The notes below the pieces were generated by a model. It did not search any database and was not told the DNA's origin. It saw nothing but the letters and a program-made list of their open reading frames with translations. A stretch of DNA of 64,000 nucleotides, taken from UBA11591 sp040220895. GTDB taxonomy: Bacteria; Bacteroidota; Bacteroidia; Flavobacteriales_E; Vicingaceae. Shown one piece after another: positions 9,236 through 17,624 of this stretch (position 1 is its first letter; every line of letters starts with the position of its first letter). Both the position numbers and the translations under genes were made by a program. The stretch covers positions 133,879 through 197,878 of the forward strand of contig JAVJVY010000013.1 of the NCBI GenBank assembly GCA_040220895.1, read 5' to 3'.

Positions 9236-9612
9236 GTCTTTGGTGCCTCTTTCAACTCAAAAGGCAAATTAACCACCGATTTTATCTCTTCACCGTTCTC
9301 TTGCATGATCACATCACCCGGTTTGTAATACCATATTACTTTTACTGCTTTGCCATTGTCTTGTATGTTCTCCAATTCGAAAATTAGTTCGGTGATACGA
9401 CGCGCTGTTGAGGAATTATAGTAGTCAAAATAAATACTGAATTCCGTGTTATTCGCCGGCTGTCCTACATACCATTCCATCCACTGAGTGATTGGGTCAA
9501 AAAAAGCGCCGACGTCTTCTGGAAATGATCGTCCTTTAATAGCTAAGGTGCCGGAACTCTTAAGGCTTACTTCGGGAGTATGTTCGGTTTTTTCTAGTAT
9601 GAGGTCTTCCAT
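9232..9612 (-). CDS. siaC: SiaC-family regulatory phosphoprotein (DUF1987)
   Basis: 126 aa with the DUF1987 pattern: a leading beta strand with GRSFPEDV, a FFDPITQWMEWY segment, then FSIYFDYYNSSTAR. The Asn66-Ser67-Ser68-Thr69 run corresponds to the region of Pseudomonas SiaC Thr68, the residue switched by SiaB and SiaA; the phospho-acceptor here is one of Ser67, Ser68 or Thr69. It is the second gene of a siaB-siaC operon (6-nt gap) and ends in a 4-bp overlap with the convergent phosphatase gene. Unphosphorylated SiaC activates the cyclase SiaD in Pseudomonas; no GGDEF gene is present here, so its target must be different or unlinked. Confidence 0.88.
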   Translation of the reverse strand: MEDLILEKTEHTPEVSLKSSGTLAIKGRSFPEDVGAFFDPITQWMEWYVGQPANNTEFSIYFDYYNSSTARRITELIFELENIQDNGKAVKVIWYYKPGDVIMQENGEEIKSVVNLPFELKEAPKT

Positions 9613-9618
9613 TGATTT

Positions 9619-10695
9619 TTATATTTCTACGTGAACCGAATAGAGAAATGTCCCATTGGCTTGTGGTTCAAAGCTAAACTCGGGAACAGTCTGGCTTCTG
9701 CGGGCAATTTCAATCATTCCCAGACTTGACCCTTTTGTGTTTTCGGGGTCGCCGTTTTTCAGCACCCGCTTGTACTCTTCATTCATTCCATCCTGACTCA
9801 TTTTACTAAGCGAAGTCAAGCGTTGTTCAAGTTTTTGCTTCTTGGATTCATCGAGCATATTAGACGCATGCATGGTAAATCGTTCATTCTTATAACCAAT
9901 GGCAAACATTCCTTCTTGTTTTCCGTTCTGGTTTTGACCGTGCCTGGACATGTTTTGCAGCAATTCAATAAGCACAATAAAGGCCTTTTTTTGTTGTGCT
10001 GCATCATTGGATAAAGCCGACATGCTCTGTTCGATCATATTCGACATAGGCAAAATTGTTTCCTCAGACGCATCACCTTTATAGACCAATAACAAGCCTT
10101 CTTCGAGCAACAATTTTCGCAATTCTATGGTATGTTTTAATTCATACAATTGTCCTGCATTGCCATCATCTCCTTTTGGCAATTCCAGGCGTAATTGGAA
10201 ATAAAAATAAGACAGGCCGTTGGCAATGTTCTCAAAAGTATAGTCGAGCGTATTTCCTGTTTTTCTCGCCATTTCGATCAGGCCTAATCCGGCTCCGCCT
10301 TTTAAGCTGATCTCTCTATTGGTGAGGGTTTGAATGTAAATATCTTTGAGTTCGTCCTTACTGAGCTTATTGAGGTTGTCCAATTTGTTGGCCAGCATGG
10401 AAGTCATGTCAGTATTTATGACATTTCCCGAGGCGATAAATAAGTTTCCATGGGCATTTCTAGAGACAAAAAATCCATTTTCGACTTCGCTTTCGTTGTG
10501 GCGGACAATGTTTTGAAAACATTCTGCGATCAGAAATCCCGTTTTCTTGTGCATTTTCGCGATTTCAGGACGTGACTCAAAGTAAGAATTACTCAGGTTG
10601 ATAATCTTAGTGGTCACGGTATCTGCAAAAGTGCCCGAATACAAGAGGGTCAAGTCGTCCTCCTTTAATTCCGCAAAGACATCCGAAATTCTCAT
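9619..10695 (-). CDS. siaB: Tandem SiaB-family protein kinase (two fused copies)
   Basis: 358 aa, about twice the length of a single SiaB. Residues 1-172 and 190-358 are two versions of the same GHKL-like domain: the N-box reads ECFQNIVRH (58-66) in the first and ELLQNMSRH (244-252) in the second; the glycine box reads GGAGLGLIEMAR (133-144) and GSSLGMIEIAR (322-332). Each copy starts with a matching GLLLVYKGD / LTLLYSGTF strand. SiaB phosphorylates SiaC, whose gene follows 6 nt later. In the second copy the glycine box has lost two glycines (GSSLGM), so one copy may be regulatory. No membrane segment. Confidence 0.85.
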   Translation of the reverse strand: MRISDVFAELKEDDLTLLYSGTFADTVTTKIINLSNSYFESRPEIAKMHKKTGFLIAECFQNIVRHNESEVENGFFVSRNAHGNLFIASGNVINTDMTSMLANKLDNLNKLSKDELKDIYIQTLTNREISLKGGAGLGLIEMARKTGNTLDYTFENIANGLSYFYFQLRLELPKGDDGNAGQLYELKHTIELRKLLLEEGLLLVYKGDASEETILPMSNMIEQSMSALSNDAAQQKKAFIVLIELLQNMSRHGQNQNGKQEGMFAIGYKNERFTMHASNMLDESKKQKLEQRLTSLSKMSQDGMNEEYKRVLKNGDPENTKGSSLGMIEIARRSQTVPEFSFEPQANGTFLYSVHVEI

Positions 10696-10807
10696 GGGCG
10701 TTAAATGTAGCTCATTTCGTTAGGCCTGTCAAGGGGATGATGCCTGAGTTATTAACGGATTAATATAAATATCGGCTGCAATTAAAAGACGATGGCCTCA
10801 GGTGCCG

Positions 10808-11575
10808 CTAAAAGAAGATCGTGGCGCTCAACGAAATGTTTCTCCATTCGATACGGTTCAATTCAGATCTATCAACTTCTCTGTTCTCCTCAAAAGGGAT
10901 GACGTTCGACAATCCCTTGGTATACATGATGGAAAGCAGAAATTTATCATTAATGAGATAACCCATACCAACATTAACCCCAATGTCAAATGGATTGAGG
11001 TAGAAATCGTTTGTCCTGTCTGCATCCGGAATTGCTCCGAAAATGACATTTTCTTCGCTGCTAGCATATTCCCCGGTTGTTTGGCCGGTTTGAATATTGG
11101 TTTCTGCGGTCCAAGTATCTTCCGTGCGATTACCCCATAAACCAAAAGCAGGAGTGAAGCCAAAAATTCCCTGAAGTTGATTTTCCCCAAGGGGAACGCT
11201 GTATACGAAGTTGATGGGCAGCTCGAGGTAGCCAAGGTCAACATTTTCAACAAAGCCAGTTTCACTTTCTCTAAGCGGCCCTGTAATAATTTCATTTAAA
11301 TTATAATTGTATTGCCAAGACCTCATAGCAACCAAAAGTCCGAATCGAAGACCCATTCCGCCACCTAGTGGCACATCGACAGCCAGTCCGCCTCTGAAAC
11401 CGACTTTACCGGATAATTCCTCATTCACTTCGTCTTCGAAACTTCCGTCGCCGTCTACATCCTCAAACTTTACATCCGAACTTATCATGCCCAACTGAAG
11501 CCCCACGGAGGCTTTCTGGGCGTTCAAACCCAATACCATTAAAGACGCGATCACTAAAGAAAGAAGATGTTTCAT
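10808..11575 (-). CDS. PorT-like outer-membrane beta-barrel protein
   Basis: 255 aa with a signal peptide (MKHLLSLVIASLMVLGLNAQ), alternating hydrophobic strands and a final Phe (LSATIFF), the signature of an outer-membrane barrel. It resembles the outer membrane beta-barrel (PorT/OMP_b-brl_2) family common in Bacteroidota: KASVGLQLGMISSDV at the start and GVNVGMGYLINDKFLLSIMYTKGLSNV near the end. An acidic loop (FEDVDGDGSFEDEVNEE) may bind calcium. Role unknown; it stands alone between the sia genes and the divergent M1 peptidase. Confidence 0.7.
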   Translation of the reverse strand: MKHLLSLVIASLMVLGLNAQKASVGLQLGMISSDVKFEDVDGDGSFEDEVNEELSGKVGFRGGLAVDVPLGGGMGLRFGLLVAMRSWQYNYNLNEIITGPLRESETGFVENVDLGYLELPINFVYSVPLGENQLQGIFGFTPAFGLWGNRTEDTWTAETNIQTGQTTGEYASSEENVIFGAIPDADRTNDFYLNPFDIGVNVGMGYLINDKFLLSIMYTKGLSNVIPFEENREVDRSELNRIEWRNISLSATIFF

Positions 11576-11779
11576 TTGCTTGATTTATTACAACGTGAAA
11601 ATATAAAATTCTGATTAAAACCGGGATTCTGTCATGCACTAAACTGAGAGTGTCTAATACCATTTATCTGTATAGACCAACGCCTAAATAGGTTTTTAAA
11701 ATGCCATCTAACGCTCAGCGACTTCAGCCCATTTTGTGAAAGCACCTTTTGAGTACCTTCGCGAATTAAAATAAAGAAC

Positions 11780-13750
11780 TTGAAAAAACTTGTCATTTCT
11801 CTGGCCATTGGCTTAACCTCACTCACGCTTATGGCGCAGCAGTATGAAGGATGCAGTGCGAAAGCTCATTTTCAAAGCAAATACCTGCAAAATCGAAATA
11901 CCTCGGGACTTAAATCCACCACGGATTACGATGTTCACTATTATAAATTAGACCTTCATCTTGAAAACAATACCACCTTTATCGAGGGCATGGGTCGCAT
12001 CGGAGCCTTAGCATCAACAAATTTGAGCAGTGTTGAATTTGAGCTGCATTCCAATTACACCATTGATTCCATCGTGGTGCAAGGAGTCAAACAACCTTAC
12101 AGCAGAACTTCTTCCGTTATCACCGTCAATCTATTCGCAACCATCAGCCAGGGGTCAACATTCAATATTGATGTTTATTACCATGGTAATGCCCCCAGTG
12201 GCGGTACAGCCGCTATTGGTGACGGATTCTCTACCGGTTCATCGCCCAGTTGGGGAAACAGTGTTACCTGGAGTTTAAGTGAGCCCTACGCTGCCTATGA
12301 ATGGTTTCCTGTTAAACAAGTATTGAATGACAAGGCCGATTCAAGCGAGGTTTGGATCACCACTGATTCGTCGAACATGGCCGGATCCAATGGCGTGCTT
12401 GAGAACATAACAAGCATTACAGGAGGAAAAAAGCGCTATGAATGGAAGTCTCGTTACCCGATTGCATATTACCTGATATCAGTTTCGGTGGCCCAATATG
12501 TCGATTATACCATTTATGCCAAACCCGCCGGTATCAACGATTCCATCAAGATCGTAAATTTCATCTACAACAATCCGGCCACCCTGCCCAATTTTAAAAG
12601 TGAGATCGACAAAACGGCCGACATGCTTGAGGTATTCTCAGAGAAATACGGGATGTACCCGTTTTATCAAGAAAAGTACGGTCATTGCATGGCACCCTTT
12701 AGCGGTGGCATGGAACACCAAACCATGACAACTCAGGGCTTTTTCTTTACCGATTTGACCAGCCACGAACTCGGACACCAGTGGTTTGGCGACCACATCA
12801 CCTGCGGAAGCTGGGCAGATATCTGGATAAACGAAGGTTTTGCCAGCTACTCGGAATACGTTTACATTGAAGAGAAAGAACCGGGCAGAGGCCCTTCCTG
12901 GCTGGACGACACCGAATCTTCAGCATTGTTTAGCCCAACAGGCAGCATCCATGTTGATGATACGACCAACGTCGGCAGGATATTCAGCTCTTCGCTGTCT
13001 TATAACAAAGGCGCTTTTCTTTTGCACATGCTACGCTATGAAATAGACAATGATTTCCTGTTTTTTCAGGGTTTGCGTGACTACTTGCAGCAATACGGCG
13101 GAGGCACAGCTCTTGGCACGGACTTTTTAAGTATTATGAAAAGTTCAACAGGGCGCCCTGATCTAGATGTCTACTTTAATCAGTATTATTTTGGTGAAGG
13201 ATATCCGCTTTACAACATCAATTGGAACCAAGACAAGCTTGGGAACCTGGACATGGTCGTCGATCAGGTGGTTTCGGCTCCTTCTGCCACGCCTATTATT
13301 CAAAGTCATTTGGACTTATTGATCACCCGTTCGTCCTTGCCCGATACCCTTATTCGGATATTGATCGACCAAACAAGTCAGACATATACCATAGAAGATG
13401 TAAATGGAACCATCACCGGTTTGATTGTCGATCCGTACAACTGGGTTTTGAACGCTGAAGGGTCTGTTGTGAAAAACCCTACCATTGATCTGGGCATAGA
13501 ATCGAGCGCTGAAAATAACGCTGTGAAGCTGTACCCTAATCCTACGGCGGGGATTTTCAGTGTAGAATTTGAAAAGGTTCAAACACAAATTTCACTACAG
13601 CTTAGCGATGCAAAAGGTTCAGTGATCGATTCCTGGAGCTACAATGAGAAAAAAAGAATCGAAATGAGCATCGTGCATTCCCCGGGTATCTACTTCCTTT
13701 TGGTAAATACAAACGAGTTAAATGAGCTATTGAAACTAGTGATTGAATAA
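11780..13750 (+). CDS. Secreted M1-family metallopeptidase with T9SS sorting domain
   Basis: 656 aa starting at TTG; the TTG is followed directly by a good signal peptide (KKLVISLAIGLTSLTLMAQ), and no in-frame ATG lies before it. A -7-like box TACCTTCG precedes it, with TTG about 20 nt further upstream. M1 features: the substrate-binding GGMEHQT (equivalent of GAMEN) and the zinc site HELGH (His329, His333) with Glu352 in NEGFASY. The last 80 residues (KLYPNPTAGIFSVEFEK ... PGIYFLLVN) form a type A T9SS C-terminal sorting domain, so the enzyme is exported to the cell surface or outside to digest peptides. The next gene is convergent. Confidence 0.93.
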   Translation: MKKLVISLAIGLTSLTLMAQQYEGCSAKAHFQSKYLQNRNTSGLKSTTDYDVHYYKLDLHLENNTTFIEGMGRIGALASTNLSSVEFELHSNYTIDSIVVQGVKQPYSRTSSVITVNLFATISQGSTFNIDVYYHGNAPSGGTAAIGDGFSTGSSPSWGNSVTWSLSEPYAAYEWFPVKQVLNDKADSSEVWITTDSSNMAGSNGVLENITSITGGKKRYEWKSRYPIAYYLISVSVAQYVDYTIYAKPAGINDSIKIVNFIYNNPATLPNFKSEIDKTADMLEVFSEKYGMYPFYQEKYGHCMAPFSGGMEHQTMTTQGFFFTDLTSHELGHQWFGDHITCGSWADIWINEGFASYSEYVYIEEKEPGRGPSWLDDTESSALFSPTGSIHVDDTTNVGRIFSSSLSYNKGAFLLHMLRYEIDNDFLFFQGLRDYLQQYGGGTALGTDFLSIMKSSTGRPDLDVYFNQYYFGEGYPLYNINWNQDKLGNLDMVVDQVVSAPSATPIIQSHLDLLITRSSLPDTLIRILIDQTSQTYTIEDVNGTITGLIVDPYNWVLNAEGSVVKNPTIDLGIESSAENNAVKLYPNPTAGIFSVEFEKVQTQISLQLSDAKGSVIDSWSYNEKKRIEMSIVHSPGIYFLLVNTNELNELLKLVIE

Positions 13751-13784
13751 TATTCGTTCGAATACAGGTGGCACTTGTCTAGCG

Positions 13785-14741
13785 TTAGTCTACCCACTGC
13801 AATTTGATCAAAAAAGCCGCCATGCGCTTGCCGGCGAAGTACAGCTGTTTTTCCGCAAGTTGCTCGGCGTTTTCTTCATAATTTTCGGGTAAAACAGGGC
13901 ATAAGTCCTTGGCCTTATAGGTCTGGTCATTTCCGATAATTCCATTTTGATAGACATTCACGATGGCCAGGCGATGGCTTTCATAGGCCCACTCATATGG
14001 GCTAACTTCTGTCAGTTTTTCATATTCTACTTGCGATAATTTTTCCTCAATTTCTTTTCCTTGCTTTACGATGGTTTTCAATGAGACATCGTTGCTTCCA
14101 GGAAGTTGATCCCAAAAAGTGTGAAGAGAATAATCGGTTTTTGCCTTCTGATCTTTTCGGATGCACACCTTGTTGCCTCCGTCGTCGCCATCGGGATAAA
14201 CTTCATTGAATAGGGTAGCGCAATGCAGTGGTTGGTGGATATCGCCTATCAGGTGCAGAAGCCAACTAAATGCCAATGCCTTGTATCCATCGTTATAGCG
14301 AAATCCGGATTTTCCCGATTCGCTGTTCCATTTTTCGGTCATCAGGCGTTTACCCCACGACATGGCGTAAAGAATGTCTGCCTGTGGCGATATTCGTTTG
14401 GTATTGTGTCCGCTGTTAAAGTCGACCCGAAAATTGGTATAATGCCATGATTCATTTACAAAAGGAAAGTCATCGCTGCGGCTCCTGATATCATCTGCCC
14501 ATGCAGCAGCCCGCATGAACAGGTACCTGCCCAATTCAATGCCCGATTCTTTTTTATAATCTTCCATCCAATCATCGACGTACAAATGCTGTTTCAATAA
14601 TTCAGTGAACATTGCAGTTCGAGTATCGCTCATTTGGTCATAAGCTATGGAAGCCGCCAGCATATGTCCTCGCTTGTTCCATGCATGTGATGAAACATTC
14701 AGCAGAACAAGGAAGGCAAGTAGAAGGGTGCATTTTTTCAT
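13785..14741 (-). CDS. Secreted S1/P1-type nuclease
   Basis: 318 aa with a signal peptide (cleaved near SSHA, leaving Trp as the first mature residue). Trinuclear-zinc nuclease marks follow: the N-terminal W...GH (AWNKRGHMLAA), the Asp-containing WADDIR, HYTNF, and HLIGDIHQPLH with ligand His and Asp, then GGN and HTFWDQ. S1/P1 enzymes cut single-stranded DNA and RNA and remove 3' phosphates, here probably in the periplasm for nutrient (phosphate, nucleoside) recovery. It converges on the M1 peptidase gene. Family assignment is firm; substrate preference is not. Confidence 0.9.
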   Translation of the reverse strand: MKKCTLLLAFLVLLNVSSHAWNKRGHMLAASIAYDQMSDTRTAMFTELLKQHLYVDDWMEDYKKESGIELGRYLFMRAAAWADDIRSRSDDFPFVNESWHYTNFRVDFNSGHNTKRISPQADILYAMSWGKRLMTEKWNSESGKSGFRYNDGYKALAFSWLLHLIGDIHQPLHCATLFNEVYPDGDDGGNKVCIRKDQKAKTDYSLHTFWDQLPGSNDVSLKTIVKQGKEIEEKLSQVEYEKLTEVSPYEWAYESHRLAIVNVYQNGIIGNDQTYKAKDLCPVLPENYEENAEQLAEKQLYFAGKRMAAFLIKLQWVD

Positions 14742-14867
14742 AGGTTAAATATAATGCAAAGCTATTGAGGTAAACGCACAATTTTACTCTAGGTTGAATA
14801 AGGAGGGTGATCTTTCATCCAAGATAAAAATAAAAGCAACTAGAAAAACACATTGTAATATCCACAA

Positions 14868-14893
14868 ATACAGTTAATTAAGATTAACTGTAT
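14868..14893. promoter_or_regulatory. Candidate PadR operator: 11-bp perfect inverted repeat
   Basis: Arms ATACAGTTAAT (14868-14878) and ATTAACTGTAT (14883-14893) are exact reverse complements with a 4-nt centre (TAAG). The site lies 45-70 bp upstream of the padR -7 box. PadR proteins bind dimer sites of this general form near their own promoters, so it is a strong operator candidate, although no binding is shown. Confidence 0.6.
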
Positions 14894-14913
14894 AAAAATT
14901 ATATTACTATGTA

Positions 14914-14945
14914 TTGCATAATACTAAATAAAACATATATCTTTG
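14914..14945 (+). promoter_or_regulatory. Promoter of padR-pspC
   Basis: The -7 box TATCTTTG (14938-14945) matches TAnnTTTG exactly; a -33-like TTG occurs at 14914-14916, 21 nt before it, which is the spacing known for Bacteroidota promoters. The start codon at 14966 gives a leader of roughly 15 nt. Confidence 0.65.
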
Positions 14946-14965
14946 CTACGACAATTACCTGTTGA

Positions 14966-15310
14966 ATGAAAATAGAAAACACAAAGGCCCAAATGCGAAA
15001 AGGAGTTCTGGAGTATTGCATTCTATCCATCCTTCAGAATGGGGAAGCCTATCCTTCAGAGATCATCGACCAACTAAAAGAAGGAAAGCTCATCGTGGTA
15101 GAGGGAACATTATACCCCTTACTCACACGATTGAAGAACACCGGACTGCTGGCGTATCGCTGGGAAGAATCAAAATCGGGACCTCCGAGAAAATATTACA
15201 AGCTTACCGAAATAGGTGAACAATTTTTAAAAGAATTGGAGATGACCTGGAATGATCTGGTAAAAGCCGTTGAATTAACCAGGAAAAAACGAAATACAAC
15301 AACCAAATGA
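14966..15310 (+). CDS. PadR-family transcriptional regulator
   Basis: 114 aa: a winged helix-turn-helix of the short PadR type (KGVLEYCILSILQNGEAYPSEIIDQL, then the wing EGTLYPLLTRLKNTGLL and GPPRKYYKLTEIG), with a C-terminal dimerisation helix. The GTLYP and GPPRKYY strings are the family signature. It overlaps the PspC-domain gene by 4 bp (ATGA), so both are one operon. This pairing is frequent in Bacteroidota. PadR is the probable repressor of the operon through the palindrome upstream. Confidence 0.92.
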   Translation: MKIENTKAQMRKGVLEYCILSILQNGEAYPSEIIDQLKEGKLIVVEGTLYPLLTRLKNTGLLAYRWEESKSGPPRKYYKLTEIGEQFLKELEMTWNDLVKAVELTRKKRNTTTK

Positions 15311-16947
15311 AGGAAACAGTAAATATTAATGTAAGTGGGGTAGTCTTCCACATTGACGTAGATGCTCACCAAGTGCTAAAAGACTACCTGGAAAAGATCA
15401 GGTCTTTTTTCAATAATTCCGAAGAAAGAGAAGAGATCATGGCCGATATAGAAGCACGGATAGCTGAACTTTTTGGAGCCAGAATCAATGAACAGAAACA
15501 GGTCATTAGCAAGCGCGATGTCGAAGACATCATGCAAATCATGGGGCGACCCGAGGAGTTTGCCCCCGAAGAGGACGGCAGTGATCAGGGTCAGCAAAGG
15601 CCTTTCGAACCTCATGGCAAAATCAGAAAGCGCTTATTCCGTGATCCCGAAGACCGCGTCCTTGGCGGCGTTGCCTCAGGAATTGCAGCTTATATAGGGG
15701 TAGATCCCGTCTGGATTCGATTGTTCTTCGTACTGGGCTTTTTTGGCGGTTTCGTGGGCTTTTTATTTTACATCATTTTATGGATTATCATTCCCGAGGC
15801 CAGAACGGCTTCTGACCGATTGCGCATGAAGGGCGAACCTATCAATGTCGAAAACATCGGCAAATCTTTTAAAGAAGGTGCATCAAAAGTCAACGATCGC
15901 ATCACAGATCTAAGCAAGGCTAGTTGGTCAGAAAAACTCGAAAACTTTTTCATTCAGTTCTTTTCTGCCCTGGGTACGCTGATCAAAGGCCTGTTCAAGG
16001 CATTTGCTAAAGTGCTTGGTTTCCTGTTTTTTCTGATCGGAATTCTTCTCGCTCTTGCCATCATTGGTGCCATCTTCTCTTCAGGGACGGTCTATTCAGT
16101 AGGCCCCTCGGGAATCTTCTCGAAGGAATCACTTGATTTTTTAGTGTACTTTTTTAGTTCACCAAGTCAGCTAAGTTGGTCCAAGATTGCTTTGGCAACC
16201 CTAATTGCTATTCCGGTCATCGCCCTGATATTCGGTGGTTTTCGACTATTGTTTGGAGTAAAAGGAAATAGTGGCATTGGTATAGGCTTGAGTATATTAT
16301 GGTTCCTTGCTCTTTTTGTATGCCTTGGTATCGCCGTTCAGGTTGGCAGTCAGTTTTCATCCGAAGGCGACGTAAAAGAATTCTTACCCTTGAAAAGTAG
16401 TTTCCAGGATTACGTTGTCAGGTTGGATGAGCAATTGGTCCCAGGAAATGAGTTGATCCAATCATCAGACGAAGACTTTATACTTCATTGGGATAAGTCC
16501 AATTTCTACCTGGGATACATCGATTTTACCATTAAGCCGGGCATGGGCGACAGTATTGCACTTGAAGTGATAAAAGGCGCTAACGGTCCGTCGTATATGA
16601 GGTCGATCGAAACGGCAAAGAAAATAGATTACCACTGCGATCAAGATGCCAATCTGATTATTATTTACCCCTACCTCAAATTCTCACAGGAAGATAAGAT
16701 CCGCAATCAATCTGTAAAAGTAGTAATGCGCCTACCGGTTGGAAAAGTAGTTTACCTTGACCCCAGCCTGGAAGCGGTTCTTTTCGACATAGACAATGTA
16801 AGTGGCACCTGGGATCGGGACATGCTGGGCAAAAGATGGGTCATGCTCGAAGAGGGGCTGACATGCCTGGACTGCTCGGATATTAAAGGGATAACAAGTC
16901 AGGAACTAACAGATCGTCTTAACGAAAAAGCCCTAAGATTGAACTAA
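15307..16947 (+). CDS. PspC-domain membrane stress protein
   Basis: 546 aa. Residues 1-110 are soluble and acidic (VNINVSGVVFHIDVDAH, then a regulatory EEREEIMADIEARIAEL). The PspC domain covers about 112-165: RKRLFRDPEDRVLGGVASGIAAYIGVDP is its typical lead-in and is followed by a transmembrane pair. Three more hydrophobic spans lie around 215-350, and the C-terminal 170 residues are a soluble, probably periplasmic domain. PspC proteins respond to inner-membrane damage. It starts inside the padR stop (ATGA overlap) and ends just before a strong terminator. Confidence 0.88.
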   Translation: MKETVNINVSGVVFHIDVDAHQVLKDYLEKIRSFFNNSEEREEIMADIEARIAELFGARINEQKQVISKRDVEDIMQIMGRPEEFAPEEDGSDQGQQRPFEPHGKIRKRLFRDPEDRVLGGVASGIAAYIGVDPVWIRLFFVLGFFGGFVGFLFYIILWIIIPEARTASDRLRMKGEPINVENIGKSFKEGASKVNDRITDLSKASWSEKLENFFIQFFSALGTLIKGLFKAFAKVLGFLFFLIGILLALAIIGAIFSSGTVYSVGPSGIFSKESLDFLVYFFSSPSQLSWSKIALATLIAIPVIALIFGGFRLLFGVKGNSGIGIGLSILWFLALFVCLGIAVQVGSQFSSEGDVKEFLPLKSSFQDYVVRLDEQLVPGNELIQSSDEDFILHWDKSNFYLGYIDFTIKPGMGDSIALEVIKGANGPSYMRSIETAKKIDYHCDQDANLIIIYPYLKFSQEDKIRNQSVKVVMRLPVGKVVYLDPSLEAVLFDIDNVSGTWDRDMLGKRWVMLEEGLTCLDCSDIKGITSQELTDRLNEKALRLN

Positions 16948-16972
16948 TTACATCTGGGAAAGTACTACCCCA

Positions 16973-17029
16973 GAGGCCGGCGAAAAAGTTTATGTTAGAC
17001 AGCAATCACCTAATCGCCGGCCTCTTTTT
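16973..17029. terminator. Terminator shared by pspC and slyD
   Basis: Arms GAGGCCGGCGA (16973-16983) and TCGCCGGCCTC (17014-17024) are exact reverse complements (11 bp) with a 30-nt loop, followed by TTTTTA. It stands between the convergent pspC-type and slyD genes. The T-run serves the plus strand; a smaller hairpin (CTGGG ... CCCAG, 16954-16973) overlaps it. The loop is longer than usual. Confidence 0.6.
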
Positions 17030-17032
17030 ATC

Positions 17033-17515
17033 TTAGTGCTGATGTCCGCCTTCGCCATGCACATGACCATGAGTGATTTCCTCCTGGGTCGCTTCCCTGA
17101 CGTCCATGATTTCTACATCAAAATGCAGGGTCTCTCCGGCTAGCGGATGATTGAAATTCAAGGTGACTTCCTCACCTTCAATGCCTTCTACGGTTCCAAC
17201 TTCCATCTGTCCGTTTGCTTCAGCCTGAATCTGCATACCTACTTGAATATCACCTTCACCCTGGAATTGTTTTTTTTCAACCTTAAACACTTTTTGAGGG
17301 TCCAAAACCCCATAGGCTTCTTCGGGTTTAATCGTGGCCTGGATCTTATCACCCTTGGTTTTGTTCAGTAATTCTTTTTCCAGACCCGGAATGATGTTTC
17401 CATTTCCGTGAATATAGGCCAGGGGTTCGCGACCTTTTGAAGAATCAAGTGTTTGACCATCATTATTCTTCAATTCATAGTGCATTTGCACAACTTTATT
17501 GTTTGCTATTGTCAT
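17033..17515 (-). CDS. slyD: SlyD-type FKBP peptidyl-prolyl isomerase
   Basis: 160 aa. FKBP domain with an inserted flap region typical of SlyD: VQMHYELKNNDGQTLDSS at the start, IPGLEKELLNKTKGDKI, then the insert (KPEEAYGVLDPQKVFKVEK), ending with LNFNHPLAGETLHFDVEI. The C-terminal tail is histidine-rich (THGHVHGEGGHQH), as in SlyD, where it binds nickel and other metals. It catalyses proline isomerisation and acts as a folding chaperone in the cytosol. The gene is single and convergent with the PspC gene. Confidence 0.93.
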   Translation of the reverse strand: MTIANNKVVQMHYELKNNDGQTLDSSKGREPLAYIHGNGNIIPGLEKELLNKTKGDKIQATIKPEEAYGVLDPQKVFKVEKKQFQGEGDIQVGMQIQAEANGQMEVGTVEGIEGEEVTLNFNHPLAGETLHFDVEIMDVREATQEEITHGHVHGEGGHQH

Positions 17516-17624
17516 TATATGTTGTGGGGATTATAGATGAGGCGCCAAATTTACATATAATCTGTAAAAAGAGGCGAGATCGAAAGCCTTGATTTAAAAC
17601 CAACGTTAATAGTAGAATTCGAAT

